Numbered from the stretch's first letter, positions 6,473 to 14,768 are shown. The stretch is DNA of 25,622 nt from Aurantibacter sp042094015 (GCF_042094015.1 NZ_JBELDZ010000035.1:1-25622), one strand, 5' to 3'. Translations and numbers: made by a program. Notes: a model not told the origin generated them from the letters alone.

Positions 6473-7756
6473 ATGAAAAAAGATAAAATTGCAATCATTG
6501 GTTTAGGATACGTAGGTTTACCATTGGCAAGACTTTTTGCAACTAAATTTTCAGTTGTTGGATTTGACATCAATACCGATAGAATATCCGAATTAATGTC
6601 GGGAGTTGACACAACCTTAGAAGTAGATAGCCAAACATTACAATCGGTACTCGTCAGTGAAGACTCTGATTCTAATGGATTATTTTGCACCAATCAATTG
6701 GATGAAATCAAGGATTGTAATTACTACATTATCACAGTTCCAACACCTGTTGATAAAAATAATAGACCCATTTTAACTCCACTTATAAACGCAAGTGAAA
6801 CAGTAGGGGCCGTATTAAAAAAAGGAGATATCGTAATTTATGAATCTACCGTGTATCCGGGAGCAACTGAAGAAGATTGTGTTCCGGTATTAGAGAAAGC
6901 CTCTGGACTTAAATTCAATACCGATTTTTATGCTGGGTATTCACCAGAGAGAATCAATCCAGGGGATAAAGAGCATACGGTTGAGAAAATATTAAAAGTT
7001 ACTTCTGGTTCAACAACAGAGGTTGGCTTGAAAGTAGATAACTTATATAAATCAGTTATCACAGCAGGTACTCATTTGGCGCCAACAATAAAAGTAGCGG
7101 AAGCCTCCAAAGTAATTGAGAACTCTCAACGAGATATTAATATTGCATTTGTGAATGAATTAGCAAAGATTTTTAATATTTTAGATATCAATACACATGA
7201 CGTATTGAAAGCAGCTGGAACAAAATGGAATTTTTTAGCTTTTAAACCAGGTTTGGTTGGAGGACATTGTATTGGAGTTGATCCCTATTATTTAGCCCAG
7301 AAGGCTCAAGAGAATGGATATCATCCTGAAATTATTTTAGCTGGACGAAGATTAAATGATGGAATGGGAGATTATGTAGCTTCTGAGATTGTAAAATGCA
7401 TGATAAAGAAAAATATTCCTGTGAATAGATCCAAGATCCTTGTTTTAGGAATCACATTTAAAGAAAATTGTCCAGATGTTAGGAATACGAAAGTAGTAGA
7501 CCTTGTAAACGCATTGAAAGATTATGGAGCTAATATAACAATTCATGATCCTTGGGCTAATGAAGAAGAAGTAAATCTTGAATACGGTTTAAAATCCTCA
7601 AAATCTTTGCCCAATGAAAAATTTGATGCGATAGTATTGACTGTATCGCACAGTAAATTCAATGAATTAGATTTCTTGTCTTTAAAAAATAAGAATGCTA
7701 TCATTTATGACGTTAAGAGTTTTATTGATAAAAATATTGTAGATGGAACTCTCTAA
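6473..7756 (+). CDS. tviB: UDP-N-acetyl-hexosamine 6-dehydrogenase (TviB/WbpO-like)
   Basis: This NAD-dependent nucleotide-sugar dehydrogenase oxidises C6 of UDP-GlcNAc or UDP-GalNAc to the uronic acid. I place the start at ATG 6473, five bases after the previous stop, because the Rossmann strand then begins at once (KIAIIGLGYVGLP, glycines at 10, 12, 15). An ATG at 6446 would add nine residues and overlap the epimerase gene. The catalytic cysteine lies in GGHCIGVDPYYL (C266), and the C-terminal UDP-binding domain shows VLGITFKENCPDVRN. The 427-residue length is normal. The sequence is closer to VipA/TviB/WbpO than to UDP-glucose dehydrogenase, as judged from the IITVPTPVDKNNRP and SPERINPGD stretches. 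With tviC it predicts an acidic HexNAcA residue in the polymer. Confidence 0.9.
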   Translation: MKKDKIAIIGLGYVGLPLARLFATKFSVVGFDINTDRISELMSGVDTTLEVDSQTLQSVLVSEDSDSNGLFCTNQLDEIKDCNYYIITVPTPVDKNNRPILTPLINASETVGAVLKKGDIVIYESTVYPGATEEDCVPVLEKASGLKFNTDFYAGYSPERINPGDKEHTVEKILKVTSGSTTEVGLKVDNLYKSVITAGTHLAPTIKVAEASKVIENSQRDINIAFVNELAKIFNILDINTHDVLKAAGTKWNFLAFKPGLVGGHCIGVDPYYLAQKAQENGYHPEIILAGRRLNDGMGDYVASEIVKCMIKKNIPVNRSKILVLGITFKENCPDVRNTKVVDLVNALKDYGANITIHDPWANEEEVNLEYGLKSSKSLPNEKFDAIVLTVSHSKFNELDFLSLKNKNAIIYDVKSFIDKNIVDGTL

Positions 7757-7850
7757 CTTATAAAGTATAACAATTATTTGCTTTAAAGAGTTAATGGTTG
7801 AATATCATTTTTGTTTTTTTTAGGTAATATTAATTATAATAAATTAAAAA

Positions 7851-8303
7851 TTGAAGTTAAGTATAAGTAAAAGACATATTGCAAAATCATTAACTTGGAG
7901 ACTTGTTGGCACAATCGATACTTTTATTTTTACATGGCTTATTACTGGAGACTTGACTGATGGATTAAATTTATCTGGAATTACAGCTATTACTAAAATC
8001 ATCTGGTATTATATCCATGAACGCTTTTGGTTTAATTCAACTATTACAGATTCTAATAAGCGACATATCATTAAAACTTTTTCATGGCGTTTTATTGGCA
8101 CTATTGACACTGTTCTTTTTGGCTGGATTTTAACTGGTAATCCTTTTACTAGTTTAAAGATTGGTGGTGTTGAGACCATTTCAAAAATGATTTTATATTT
8201 TGGACATGAAAAATTATGGTATAAAATTAATTTTGGGTTGGATATGAGAAATAAAGAGAAGCGTTTAAAAAAAATTAAAGATAAAAGAAATCATAAAAAC
8301 TAA
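7851..8303 (+). CDS. DUF2061 membrane protein with two tandem domains
   Basis: This 150-residue protein consists of two copies of the DUF2061 unit (about residues 7-60 and 73-126). Each begins KRHI-K-x-x-x-WR-x-x-GTIDT, has hydrophobic stretches suited to membrane insertion, and ends Y-x-x-HE-x-x-WY/F. A lysine/arginine-rich tail follows. The start is a TTG at 7851; no in-frame ATG fits upstream, and the next plausible residues are already in the domain. The function is unknown. In Bacteroidota this family commonly neighbours sulfate-activation genes, and here it overlaps cysC by one base (TAATG), so a role linked to sulfate or PAPS (transport or membrane tethering) is a reasonable guess. It could also serve as a membrane helper unrelated to sulfate. 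Confidence 0.85.
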   Translation: MKLSISKRHIAKSLTWRLVGTIDTFIFTWLITGDLTDGLNLSGITAITKIIWYYIHERFWFNSTITDSNKRHIIKTFSWRFIGTIDTVLFGWILTGNPFTSLKIGGVETISKMILYFGHEKLWYKINFGLDMRNKEKRLKKIKDKRNHKN

Positions 8304-8902
8304 TGAGTTTACATACAGTAAAACAAAATTATAAGACCACTAAAATCCAGCGTGAGGTATTGCATGGACACAAATCCTATTTGCTGTGGTTTACTGGTTT
8401 GTCTGGTTCTGGGAAATCGACTTTGGCCAATTTGGTTGAGATTGCATTACATAATCAAGGTTTATCTACTTATATATTAGATGGAGATAATATCAGACAA
8501 GGTATTAATAAAGATTTAAGTTTCGCACCAGAAGATAGAACAGAAAATATACGACGTATCGCTGAAATTAGTAATTTGATACTGGATGCTGGTATAATTA
8601 CTTTAGCTGCTTTTGTATCACCTTACATTAAAGATCGCGAAGAAGTTAAACAAATTGTGGGTACAGATAATTTCATTGAAATCTTTGTAAACACATCGCT
8701 AGAGGAATGTGAAAGAAGAGACGTGAAAGGCCTTTACAAAAAAGCACGATCTGGAGAAATAAAAAATATGACTGGAATTTCTGCCCCATATGAGGCTCCC
8801 ATAAAACCTAATTTAGAGGTTGTTACTGATGGACAACCTATTGAAGAAACTGTAAAAATCATCTTAGAATTTATAAATAAAAAGTTAAAATCAAACACAT
8901 GA
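8303..8902 (+). CDS. cysC: Adenylylsulfate (APS) kinase
   Basis: CysC phosphorylates APS at the 3' position to give PAPS, the universal sulfate donor. The 199-residue protein has the P-loop GLSGSGKST (32-40), the LDGDNIR motif, the conserved NEDLSFxxEDR-like segment (here NKDLSFAPEDR), the AAFVSPY stretch, and the lid/substrate region KGLYKKARSGEIKNMTGI ending in YEAP. All residues expected for an active kinase are present, and it is a stand-alone kinase rather than a CysNC fusion. It overlaps the DUF2061 gene by one base and cysD by four (ATGA), so the genes are translationally coupled. In this locus it most likely feeds the sulfotransferase at 13117. Confidence 0.96.
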   Translation: MSLHTVKQNYKTTKIQREVLHGHKSYLLWFTGLSGSGKSTLANLVEIALHNQGLSTYILDGDNIRQGINKDLSFAPEDRTENIRRIAEISNLILDAGIITLAAFVSPYIKDREEVKQIVGTDNFIEIFVNTSLEECERRDVKGLYKKARSGEIKNMTGISAPYEAPIKPNLEVVTDGQPIEETVKIILEFINKKLKSNT

Positions 8903-9804
8903 GTAATTATGTAATCAATCATTTACGTGAGTTAGAATCTGAGGCCATATTTGTAATCCGCGAAATAGCAGCTCAATTTGAGAACCCTGTATTGCTGTTT
9001 TCTGGAGGAAAGGATTCCATTTTACTAACTCATTTGGCTAAAAAAGCCTTTTACCCTGCAAAAATACCATTCCCTTTAATTCACGTTGATACAGGTCATA
9101 ATTTTCCTGAAACCATTGCTTTTCGTGATGCTTTAGTTGATAAATTAGGGATTCAATTAATCGTTGGTTCTGTACAAGAATCAATTGACAAGGGACGCGC
9201 CAAAGAAGAAACAGGTGCAGATGCATCACGAAATGCACTGCAGATTGTTTCTTTGTTAGATACTTTAGAAGAACACAAAGTGGATGCTGCTATGGGGGGT
9301 GCACGACGTGACGAAGAGAAAGCACGTGCCAAAGAGCGTTTCTTCTCACACCGTGATGAATTCGGACAATGGGACCCTAAAAACCAACGTCCAGAATTGT
9401 GGAATCTTTTCAATGGACGAAAAAATTATGGAGAACATTTCCGTGTGTTTCCTATTTCTAACTGGACAGAAATGGATGTATGGGAATACATAAAATTAGA
9501 AAATATTGATTTACCCTCACTCTATTTTTCGCACCAACGTGATTGCGTAGTTCGTGATGGTGTCATATTAGCAAATTCTGAATTTATAAAACTCAAACCA
9601 GGCGAAGAAGTGGTGAATATGACCATTCGCTATAGAACTTGTGGAGACATGCCTATTACAGGAGCTGTAGAATCAGAGGCAGATGATCTAAAGAAGATCA
9701 TTGAGGAGATAGCTACTACCAGAACTACAGAGCGAGGTGGTAGAGCAGATGATAAACGTGCTGAAACTGCTATGGAAGATCGTAAAAAACAAGGTTACTT
9801 TTAA
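8899..9804 (+). CDS. cysD: Sulfate adenylyltransferase subunit 2
   Basis: This is the catalytic, PP-loop ATPase subunit of ATP sulfurylase, which makes APS from ATP and sulfate with CysN. The SGGKDS pyrophosphate loop is at residues 35-40; further marks are VDTGHNFPE, GGARRDEEKARAKER, FPISNWTEMDVWEYI and the C-terminal RTTERGGRADD, all standard for CysD. The 301-residue length is normal. Its GC content is clearly higher than that of the neighbouring glycosyltransferase region (31 G+C in the 60 bases 9301-9360), which fits conserved housekeeping-type genes rather than serotype-specific ones. It overlaps cysC by four bases and lies 12 bases before cysN. Confidence 0.97.
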   Translation: MSNYVINHLRELESEAIFVIREIAAQFENPVLLFSGGKDSILLTHLAKKAFYPAKIPFPLIHVDTGHNFPETIAFRDALVDKLGIQLIVGSVQESIDKGRAKEETGADASRNALQIVSLLDTLEEHKVDAAMGGARRDEEKARAKERFFSHRDEFGQWDPKNQRPELWNLFNGRKNYGEHFRVFPISNWTEMDVWEYIKLENIDLPSLYFSHQRDCVVRDGVILANSEFIKLKPGEEVVNMTIRYRTCGDMPITGAVESEADDLKKIIEEIATTRTTERGGRADDKRAETAMEDRKKQGYF

Positions 9805-9816
9805 AAAAATAAAAAC

Positions 9817-11073
9817 ATGGATTATCAAGATATAGAATTACTTAGATTTACAACTGCAGGAAGCGTAGATGATGGTAAAAGTACTTTAATTGGAAGATTA
9901 CTATATGATAGCAAATCGATATTTCAAGACCAGTTGGATGCTGTTGAAGAATCAAGTAAAAGTAAAGGATTTGATTATGTAGATTTATCTTTACTTACTG
10001 ATGGATTAAAATCTGAACGAGAGCAGGGTATTACTATTGATGTGGCTTACCGGTATTTTGCAACGCCAAAACGAAAGTTTATTGTAGCAGATACGCCAGG
10101 GCACATCCAATATACTAGAAATATGGTTACAGGGGCATCTACTGCCAATCTAGCCATTATTCTGATTGATGCACGAAAAGGGATGTTAGAACAAACGCAC
10201 CGACACTCTTTTATTGCCTCTTTATTACGCATACCACATGCGATTGTTTGTGTTAATAAAATGGATTTGGTGGATTATAATGAAGATGTTTACAACAAAA
10301 TTGTTGCAGACTTTAAAGCTTTTGCGACTAAATTAGATATTAGCGACATTCAATTTATTCCAATTTCAGCGCTTGAAGGAGATAATGTGGTTAATAAATC
10401 TGAAAATATGGGTTGGTACAAAGGAAGTACCATGTTGTACCATCTCGAAACGGTTCATATTTCTAGTGATTATAATCATATAGATTGTCGTTTTCCTATT
10501 CAATCGGTTATTCGTCCACATACTCTAGAAAATCAAGACTTTAGAGGATTTGCAGGCCGTATTGACGGGGGTGTTTTTAAGCCTGGTGATACAGTAAAAA
10601 CCTTGCCTTCAGGATTTGTATCAACTATTAAAACCATTGAATTAAATGGTGAGCAAATTGCGGAAGCCTATGCTCCTATGTCGGTTACGATGACTATAGA
10701 AGATGAAATAGATACCAGCCGGGGAGACATGATTGTGCGAGAAAATAACGTCCCTGAAGTAGGTCAAGATCTAGAAGTTTTGGTGACTTGGATGAGTAGT
10801 AATCCTATACAAGCGCGTACAAAGGTAGTTGTAAAACACACCACTAATGAATGTATGGCATTGGTTAAAGAATTAAAATACAAAATAGACATCAATACAT
10901 TGCACCGTATAGAAGGTATTGATAAAATAGAAATGAATGACATTGGTCGTATTTCCATACGTACTTCTAAACCTTTGTTTTATGATGTCTACAAAAGAAA
11001 TCGTCAAACTGGAAGTCTGATTATTATAGATGAACAAACCAATGAAACTATTGGAGCAGGTATGATTATTTAA
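9817..11073 (+). CDS. cysN: Sulfate adenylyltransferase subunit 1 (GTPase)
   Basis: This is the regulatory GTPase subunit that couples GTP hydrolysis to APS synthesis by CysD. The G1 loop GSVDDGKST is at 15-23, REQGITIDVAYR is the switch I region, DTPGH is at 92-96 (G3), and NKMD is at 147-150 (G4). The elongation-factor-like beta-barrel domains follow. At 418 residues it is about the normal length for a stand-alone CysN with no fused APS kinase, consistent with the separate cysC. Its stop overlaps the cysQ start by one base. Together cysC, cysD and cysN form a complete PAPS-making set. Confidence 0.96.
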   Translation: MDYQDIELLRFTTAGSVDDGKSTLIGRLLYDSKSIFQDQLDAVEESSKSKGFDYVDLSLLTDGLKSEREQGITIDVAYRYFATPKRKFIVADTPGHIQYTRNMVTGASTANLAIILIDARKGMLEQTHRHSFIASLLRIPHAIVCVNKMDLVDYNEDVYNKIVADFKAFATKLDISDIQFIPISALEGDNVVNKSENMGWYKGSTMLYHLETVHISSDYNHIDCRFPIQSVIRPHTLENQDFRGFAGRIDGGVFKPGDTVKTLPSGFVSTIKTIELNGEQIAEAYAPMSVTMTIEDEIDTSRGDMIVRENNVPEVGQDLEVLVTWMSSNPIQARTKVVVKHTTNECMALVKELKYKIDINTLHRIEGIDKIEMNDIGRISIRTSKPLFYDVYKRNRQTGSLIIIDEQTNETIGAGMII

Positions 11074-11870
11074 TGATGAAACAATTGTTAAATACTGCCA
11101 TTAGTGCTGCTTTAGAGGCGGGTAAGGCTATCTTAGAAATCTACCATTCTAGAGAGTTTGATATCGAAATTAAAGGAGATAACTCTCCTTTAACAAAAGC
11201 AGATACCTCTTCACACAACGTAATTACGTCTTTTTTAACAAAGACTGATATCCCAGTCCTTTCTGAGGAGGGTAAGTCCATTGCTTATGAAGAGCGAAAG
11301 GGTTGGAACGAACTTTGGATTGTAGATCCTATAGATGGCACTAAAGAGTTTATAAAGCGCAATGGGGAGTTTACAGTAAATATTGCTTTGATAAAAAATC
11401 AAAAACCGATCATGGGAGTTATTTTTGTTCCAGTAACAAGTGAGTTATATTTTTCTACAAAAGAAACAGGTGCCTTTAAAGTAAAAGTTAATATTGATAG
11501 CTATAATTTGGATACATTAATTTCAAGCGCAAATAAACTACCATTAAAAGGTGCAAATAAAACTTATACTATTGTAGTCAGTAAATCTCATATGTCATCA
11601 GAAACAAAAGATTATATTCAGAAAATGAGAGATATCCATGGGGAAGTTAATTTAATATCTAAAGGAAGTTCTTTAAAATTATGTATGGTCGCAGAAGGTA
11701 CTGCAGATTGCTACCCGCGTTTTGCACCCACTATGGAATGGGATACAGCTGCAGGTCAAGCAATATGTTCTCATGCAGGGTTTAAAGTAATTGATTGGAA
11801 AAAAAAAAAAAAATTGTTATACAACAAAAAAAAACTATTAAATAATAGTTTTGTAATAAATCGATTATAA
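11073..11870 (+). CDS. cysQ: 3'(2'),5'-bisphosphate nucleotidase
   Basis: CysQ hydrolyses PAP, the inhibitory by-product of sulfotransferases, to AMP and phosphate, and belongs to the inositol-monophosphatase fold family. Motifs are LSEEGKS (metal-binding acidic pair), DPIDGTKEF (85-93) and the C-terminal WDTAAGQAI. Two ATGs in a row (11073 and 11076) are possible starts; the first overlaps the cysN stop by one base. Near the C-terminus a run of 15 A (11799-11813) encodes five lysines, where the family usually has a short, varied linker before the LxYNKxxLLN ending. The ending LLYNKKKLLNN is still in frame, so the gene reads intact. GC drops sharply in the last 300 bases toward the next genes. 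Expected role: clearing PAP produced by polysaccharide sulfation. Confidence 0.93.
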   Translation: MMKQLLNTAISAALEAGKAILEIYHSREFDIEIKGDNSPLTKADTSSHNVITSFLTKTDIPVLSEEGKSIAYEERKGWNELWIVDPIDGTKEFIKRNGEFTVNIALIKNQKPIMGVIFVPVTSELYFSTKETGAFKVKVNIDSYNLDTLISSANKLPLKGANKTYTIVVSKSHMSSETKDYIQKMRDIHGEVNLISKGSSLKLCMVAEGTADCYPRFAPTMEWDTAAGQAICSHAGFKVIDWKKKKKLLYNKKKLLNNSFVINRL

Positions 11871-11876
11871 TAAATT

Positions 11877-13151
11877 ATGTTAAAGTTTACTTTTAATCAT
11901 ATAGAACTAAACGATTCAAATAAAAAAGTTATTTTTTTTATAAATCAGATTTTACATTTTGTTTTAACAAGCGCTTTAATTATTCTAATAACTAGAACAA
12001 TAAATGAATCAGGGTATGGCAAATATTCTTATTACCTCTTTTTTTTTACTTTTGCAGGTCAAGTAGCTGGTAATTTTTATTTTCCAGGTTATTTAAGAAG
12101 ATCTTCATTGTTGCTGAAAAGTGGATCATCTTTATTTTATAAATTTTACAAATATTTTTCAAGTAAATTCTTAAAAATCTATTTTTTTTTATCATTTATT
12201 ATACTAATATATTTGATAAATGAAAAAGGGTATGATATATTAATTTTCCTTTTACTTTTTTTTTCTTTATTGAAAGCTTTCTCAAGATTTAATAATCAAG
12301 TTTTAAATAATTTAGGGTATCAAGTTCATTACACCATCATAGAAAGTTTAATTCTATTTTTTCAAATTATTACTATATTTTTATTAAAATTTAATAATAT
12401 TCTAAATGTTGTTTATGTCTTTATAGTATTCCAACTTATTCAATGTATCATTCATTATATTTATATTTTCAAAATCATATCTAACAAAACAAAATTTATA
12501 AATGAATTAAATAATTTAAAAAAAGAAAAATTAAAAATTACAGAATTTTCAAAACCTTTTATCTTAGGAAATATTATCATGTTTATTGCATTTCAAGGAG
12601 ATAAAATATTAATTGAACATTTTTTTACATTTCAAGAAGTAGGTGTTTATAATGCGAATTTTCAGTTTGCCTGGGTTCCATTAACCTTAATTATATCGTC
12701 AGTATCAATTTATGTAACTCCTCATTGGTATAATTTAGTAGATGAAAAACATTTTACTCAGCTAAGAAGTAATGTATATCTAATTCTAAAATATTACGTC
12801 TTTGCTATTTTATTTTCTTTAATTATTCTTTTAACTGCTGGTGAATATTTAATTAATATAATATTATCCTCATATTCTGATACTTTAATTTTTTTAATTT
12901 TATTTATTGCTTCTGCTTTTTATTCTTGTTCAATGTTTTTTGAAAATTATTTCAAGTCTTTGAGCTTGCCAAAAACATATATCAAATATAGAAACATAGT
13001 ATTTATTTTTTATTTTCCACTATCTTATTCTTTATATTTGATTTTCGGGGCAAATGCCATTGGCATTGGTTTACTTTTTACAACATTTATTTATTTATTT
13101 ATTATCATAATTTTATATGCAAAATCACGTCATACATATAGGCCTAGGTAA
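11877..13151 (+). CDS. wzx: Wzx-type polysaccharide flippase
   Basis: This is a 424-residue, strongly hydrophobic protein with about a dozen predicted membrane segments and few charged loops, fitting the polysaccharide transporter (MOP/Wzx) family that flips lipid-linked repeat units across the inner membrane. Supporting stretches are TINESGYGKYSYYLFFFTFAG near the N-terminus (the usual G-x-Y/F-x-Y-x pattern between early helices) and GDKILIEHFFTFQEVGVYNANF in the middle, the common family motif for the start of the second half. Sequence identity between Wzx proteins is low, so the call is structural. Composition is extremely AT-rich (8 G+C in the 60 bases 12181-12240), with T8-T9 runs at 11932, 12039 and 12182. 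It overlaps the sulfotransferase gene by 35 bases. Confidence 0.85.
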   Translation: MLKFTFNHIELNDSNKKVIFFINQILHFVLTSALIILITRTINESGYGKYSYYLFFFTFAGQVAGNFYFPGYLRRSSLLLKSGSSLFYKFYKYFSSKFLKIYFFLSFIILIYLINEKGYDILIFLLLFFSLLKAFSRFNNQVLNNLGYQVHYTIIESLILFFQIITIFLLKFNNILNVVYVFIVFQLIQCIIHYIYIFKIISNKTKFINELNNLKKEKLKITEFSKPFILGNIIMFIAFQGDKILIEHFFTFQEVGVYNANFQFAWVPLTLIISSVSIYVTPHWYNLVDEKHFTQLRSNVYLILKYYVFAILFSLIILLTAGEYLINIILSSYSDTLIFLILFIASAFYSCSMFFENYFKSLSLPKTYIKYRNIVFIFYFPLSYSLYLIFGANAIGIGLLFTTFIYLFIIIILYAKSRHTYRPR

Positions 13152-13941
13152 AGTTGCCTCAAGCTCTATACAAAAGCAACTAATTCCGCTTATAAAAAAA
13201 AAACATGAAAACTATTTTTACATTAGTCCTTTTCTAAATCAGTCAACTCTTCTTAAAATAAAGATGTACTTAAAGCATGGTAAATACGAAGTTGAGTTAA
13301 AAAAAATATTTTCTGAAAAGAAAGTTTTCTTATCATATGAAGGTTTAATATCATGGGATCCAATTTACTGGGATTATTCCATAAATCGTCTTCATTTATT
13401 AACAGGAAGTTGTGTGAAAATAATAGTAGGCTTTAGACAAAATGAAAGTTACTTTAAAAGCATATATAAACAGGCTTTAGCTAGTGATGTAAGAAGGCTT
13501 CCTGATTCTTTTTTTATTGATGATTTATCTAAAGGTAGAGAGGCTATTTATTCAAATATTTCTTTTTCAAAGAGTCATTATAAACCAAAAATTTTAATTG
13601 AAAAGTTAGAAAAATATTTTAATTCTGTTTTAAGTTTTCAATTGGAAAATGATGGGTTAAATCTTTTTAAAAAAGAATTTAATATTACCTTTGATAATCC
13701 TCCAAGAGTTAATATTTCTTATACTACTTTTGGATTAAATATTATGTTACTTAGAGTCAAATTTTTAAGTTTATTTAAATTAAAGGGGTTTGAATATTTT
13801 CACAAATGGGGTGATTTTAAAATAAATGAAATATCAGGAACAAAAAATAAGTTTAGAATCTCGTTATTTAGATTAAACAGAAAATTAAGAGTAGTCGATA
13901 GAGTTCTGAGATTCAGTGCAAAAATAAAAAAGAAAAAATGA
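13117..13941 (+). CDS. Sulfotransferase-like protein (PAPS-dependent, divergent)
   Basis: This 274-residue protein begins IHIGLGKVASSSIQ (6-19), which matches the 5'-phosphosulfate-binding loop of sulfotransferases (IHIG-x-x-KT-x-ST-x-IQ). Later VGFRQNESYFKSIYKQ (R107, S111 or S115) resembles the 3'-phosphate-binding R-x-P-x-x-x-x-x-S-x-Y motif. The internal start inside wzx is supported because the binding loop lies right at the N-terminus. No signal peptide is apparent, so it would act in the cytoplasm on sugar nucleotide, lipid-linked unit or glycan. Its position 1.2 kb downstream of cysC-cysD-cysN-cysQ strongly supports sulfation of the polysaccharide. The conserved Pro of the second motif is replaced by Gln, and overall similarity is limited, so the acceptor cannot be guessed. 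It overlaps the next gene by four bases (ATGA). Confidence 0.75.
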   Translation: MQNHVIHIGLGKVASSSIQKQLIPLIKKKHENYFYISPFLNQSTLLKIKMYLKHGKYEVELKKIFSEKKVFLSYEGLISWDPIYWDYSINRLHLLTGSCVKIIVGFRQNESYFKSIYKQALASDVRRLPDSFFIDDLSKGREAIYSNISFSKSHYKPKILIEKLEKYFNSVLSFQLENDGLNLFKKEFNITFDNPPRVNISYTTFGLNIMLLRVKFLSLFKLKGFEYFHKWGDFKINEISGTKNKFRISLFRLNRKLRVVDRVLRFSAKIKKKK

Positions 13942-14765
13942 AATTAGCAATATGTTTTTTTGGTAACATGGGTTGGTATAACAATTCAAATGGTGTTAAA
14001 AAAGAATTAGCTCTTGAGTGTTTATCAAAAACTATAAATCAGATAATAACATTAAATAAAGATTCATATTTTTTTGGACATTTGTGGTCAGGTGAAAATA
14101 CTGATAAATTATTAGATCTTCCTTTCACTAATTTAATTATTGAAGATCAAAGAATATTTCAGCTTGAAGATGATTTTACTAACAAATACAACTTTGGAAA
14201 TCAGATGAAATACGATTTATATCTTAAGAGGAGATTTGGTTCTGATAAAGAAGGTATGATTAGTTATGCTTCTAAAGTTAAAAGTAGATGGTATAGTACT
14301 CAATGTAGTATATTACTTGCTGACAAATTCTCAAAAGAAAACAACCTCAAATTTGATAATATTTTATTATTAAGATATGATTTAGTTCTTACTTCTTCAT
14401 TTAAACTTCCTGTTTTTAAAAATAAAATTTTTTTAGGAGATTCTTCAAATTACAGTTCTACTCTTTTACCATTTCTAGCCAGAATCGTCAATCTGTTTCC
14501 ATTATCTAAGATAGCTAAAGTACAACCTAATGCTTTAAAGTATTCACTCACCTCCTTTATAAATTATCCCCATGTCAGTGATACATGGACTTATGGAAAC
14601 TACGCTTATATGTTAAAGTTGTCAAGATTATTTGATGAATTTGAGAATTTCCATATGAGTCCCCATATAAGCCTTCTCCAGTTTTACAAAAAAGAAAAAA
14701 TTAAGATATCATTTATAAATGAGCAGGGTAAGGATTATAATCTTTATAGGTTTCAATTAAAATAA
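13938..14765 (+). CDS. Unknown protein, possibly glycosyltransferase-like
   Basis: I do not recognise this 275-residue protein with confidence. It starts with a beta strand (KLAICFFGNMGWYNN), has YFFGHLWSG (residues about 44-52) and, in the middle, NILLLRYDLVL, an R-x-D pattern seen in some uncharacterised glycosyltransferase-like proteins of polysaccharide loci. It has no membrane segment or signal peptide that I can see, and the C-terminal third is rich in aromatic residues. It is coupled to the sulfotransferase by an ATGA overlap and lies three bases before wzy, so it belongs to the serotype-specific block. A glycosyltransferase or another transferase acting on the repeat unit is the likeliest role, by context only. 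Confidence 0.6.
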   Translation: MKLAICFFGNMGWYNNSNGVKKELALECLSKTINQIITLNKDSYFFGHLWSGENTDKLLDLPFTNLIIEDQRIFQLEDDFTNKYNFGNQMKYDLYLKRRFGSDKEGMISYASKVKSRWYSTQCSILLADKFSKENNLKFDNILLLRYDLVLTSSFKLPVFKNKIFLGDSSNYSSTLLPFLARIVNLFPLSKIAKVQPNALKYSLTSFINYPHVSDTWTYGNYAYMLKLSRLFDEFENFHMSPHISLLQFYKKEKIKISFINEQGKDYNLYRFQLK

Positions 14766-14768
14766 TAT

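Noticed and set aside
7757..7850. Possible promoter upstream of the DUF2061 gene (CATTTTTG with an upstream TTTG)
   Set aside because: The spacing between the boxes is about 25 bases, too long for the known pattern, and the -7 box has a mismatch.
8303..11870. cys genes as an assimilatory cysteine-synthesis operon
   Set aside because: No PAPS or sulfite reductase is present and a sulfotransferase-like gene follows; assimilation cannot be fully excluded without the rest of the genome.
11790..11870. cysQ frameshift at the A15 tract
   Set aside because: The frame after the tract still gives the expected LxYNKxxLLN-type ending, so the gene is intact as written.
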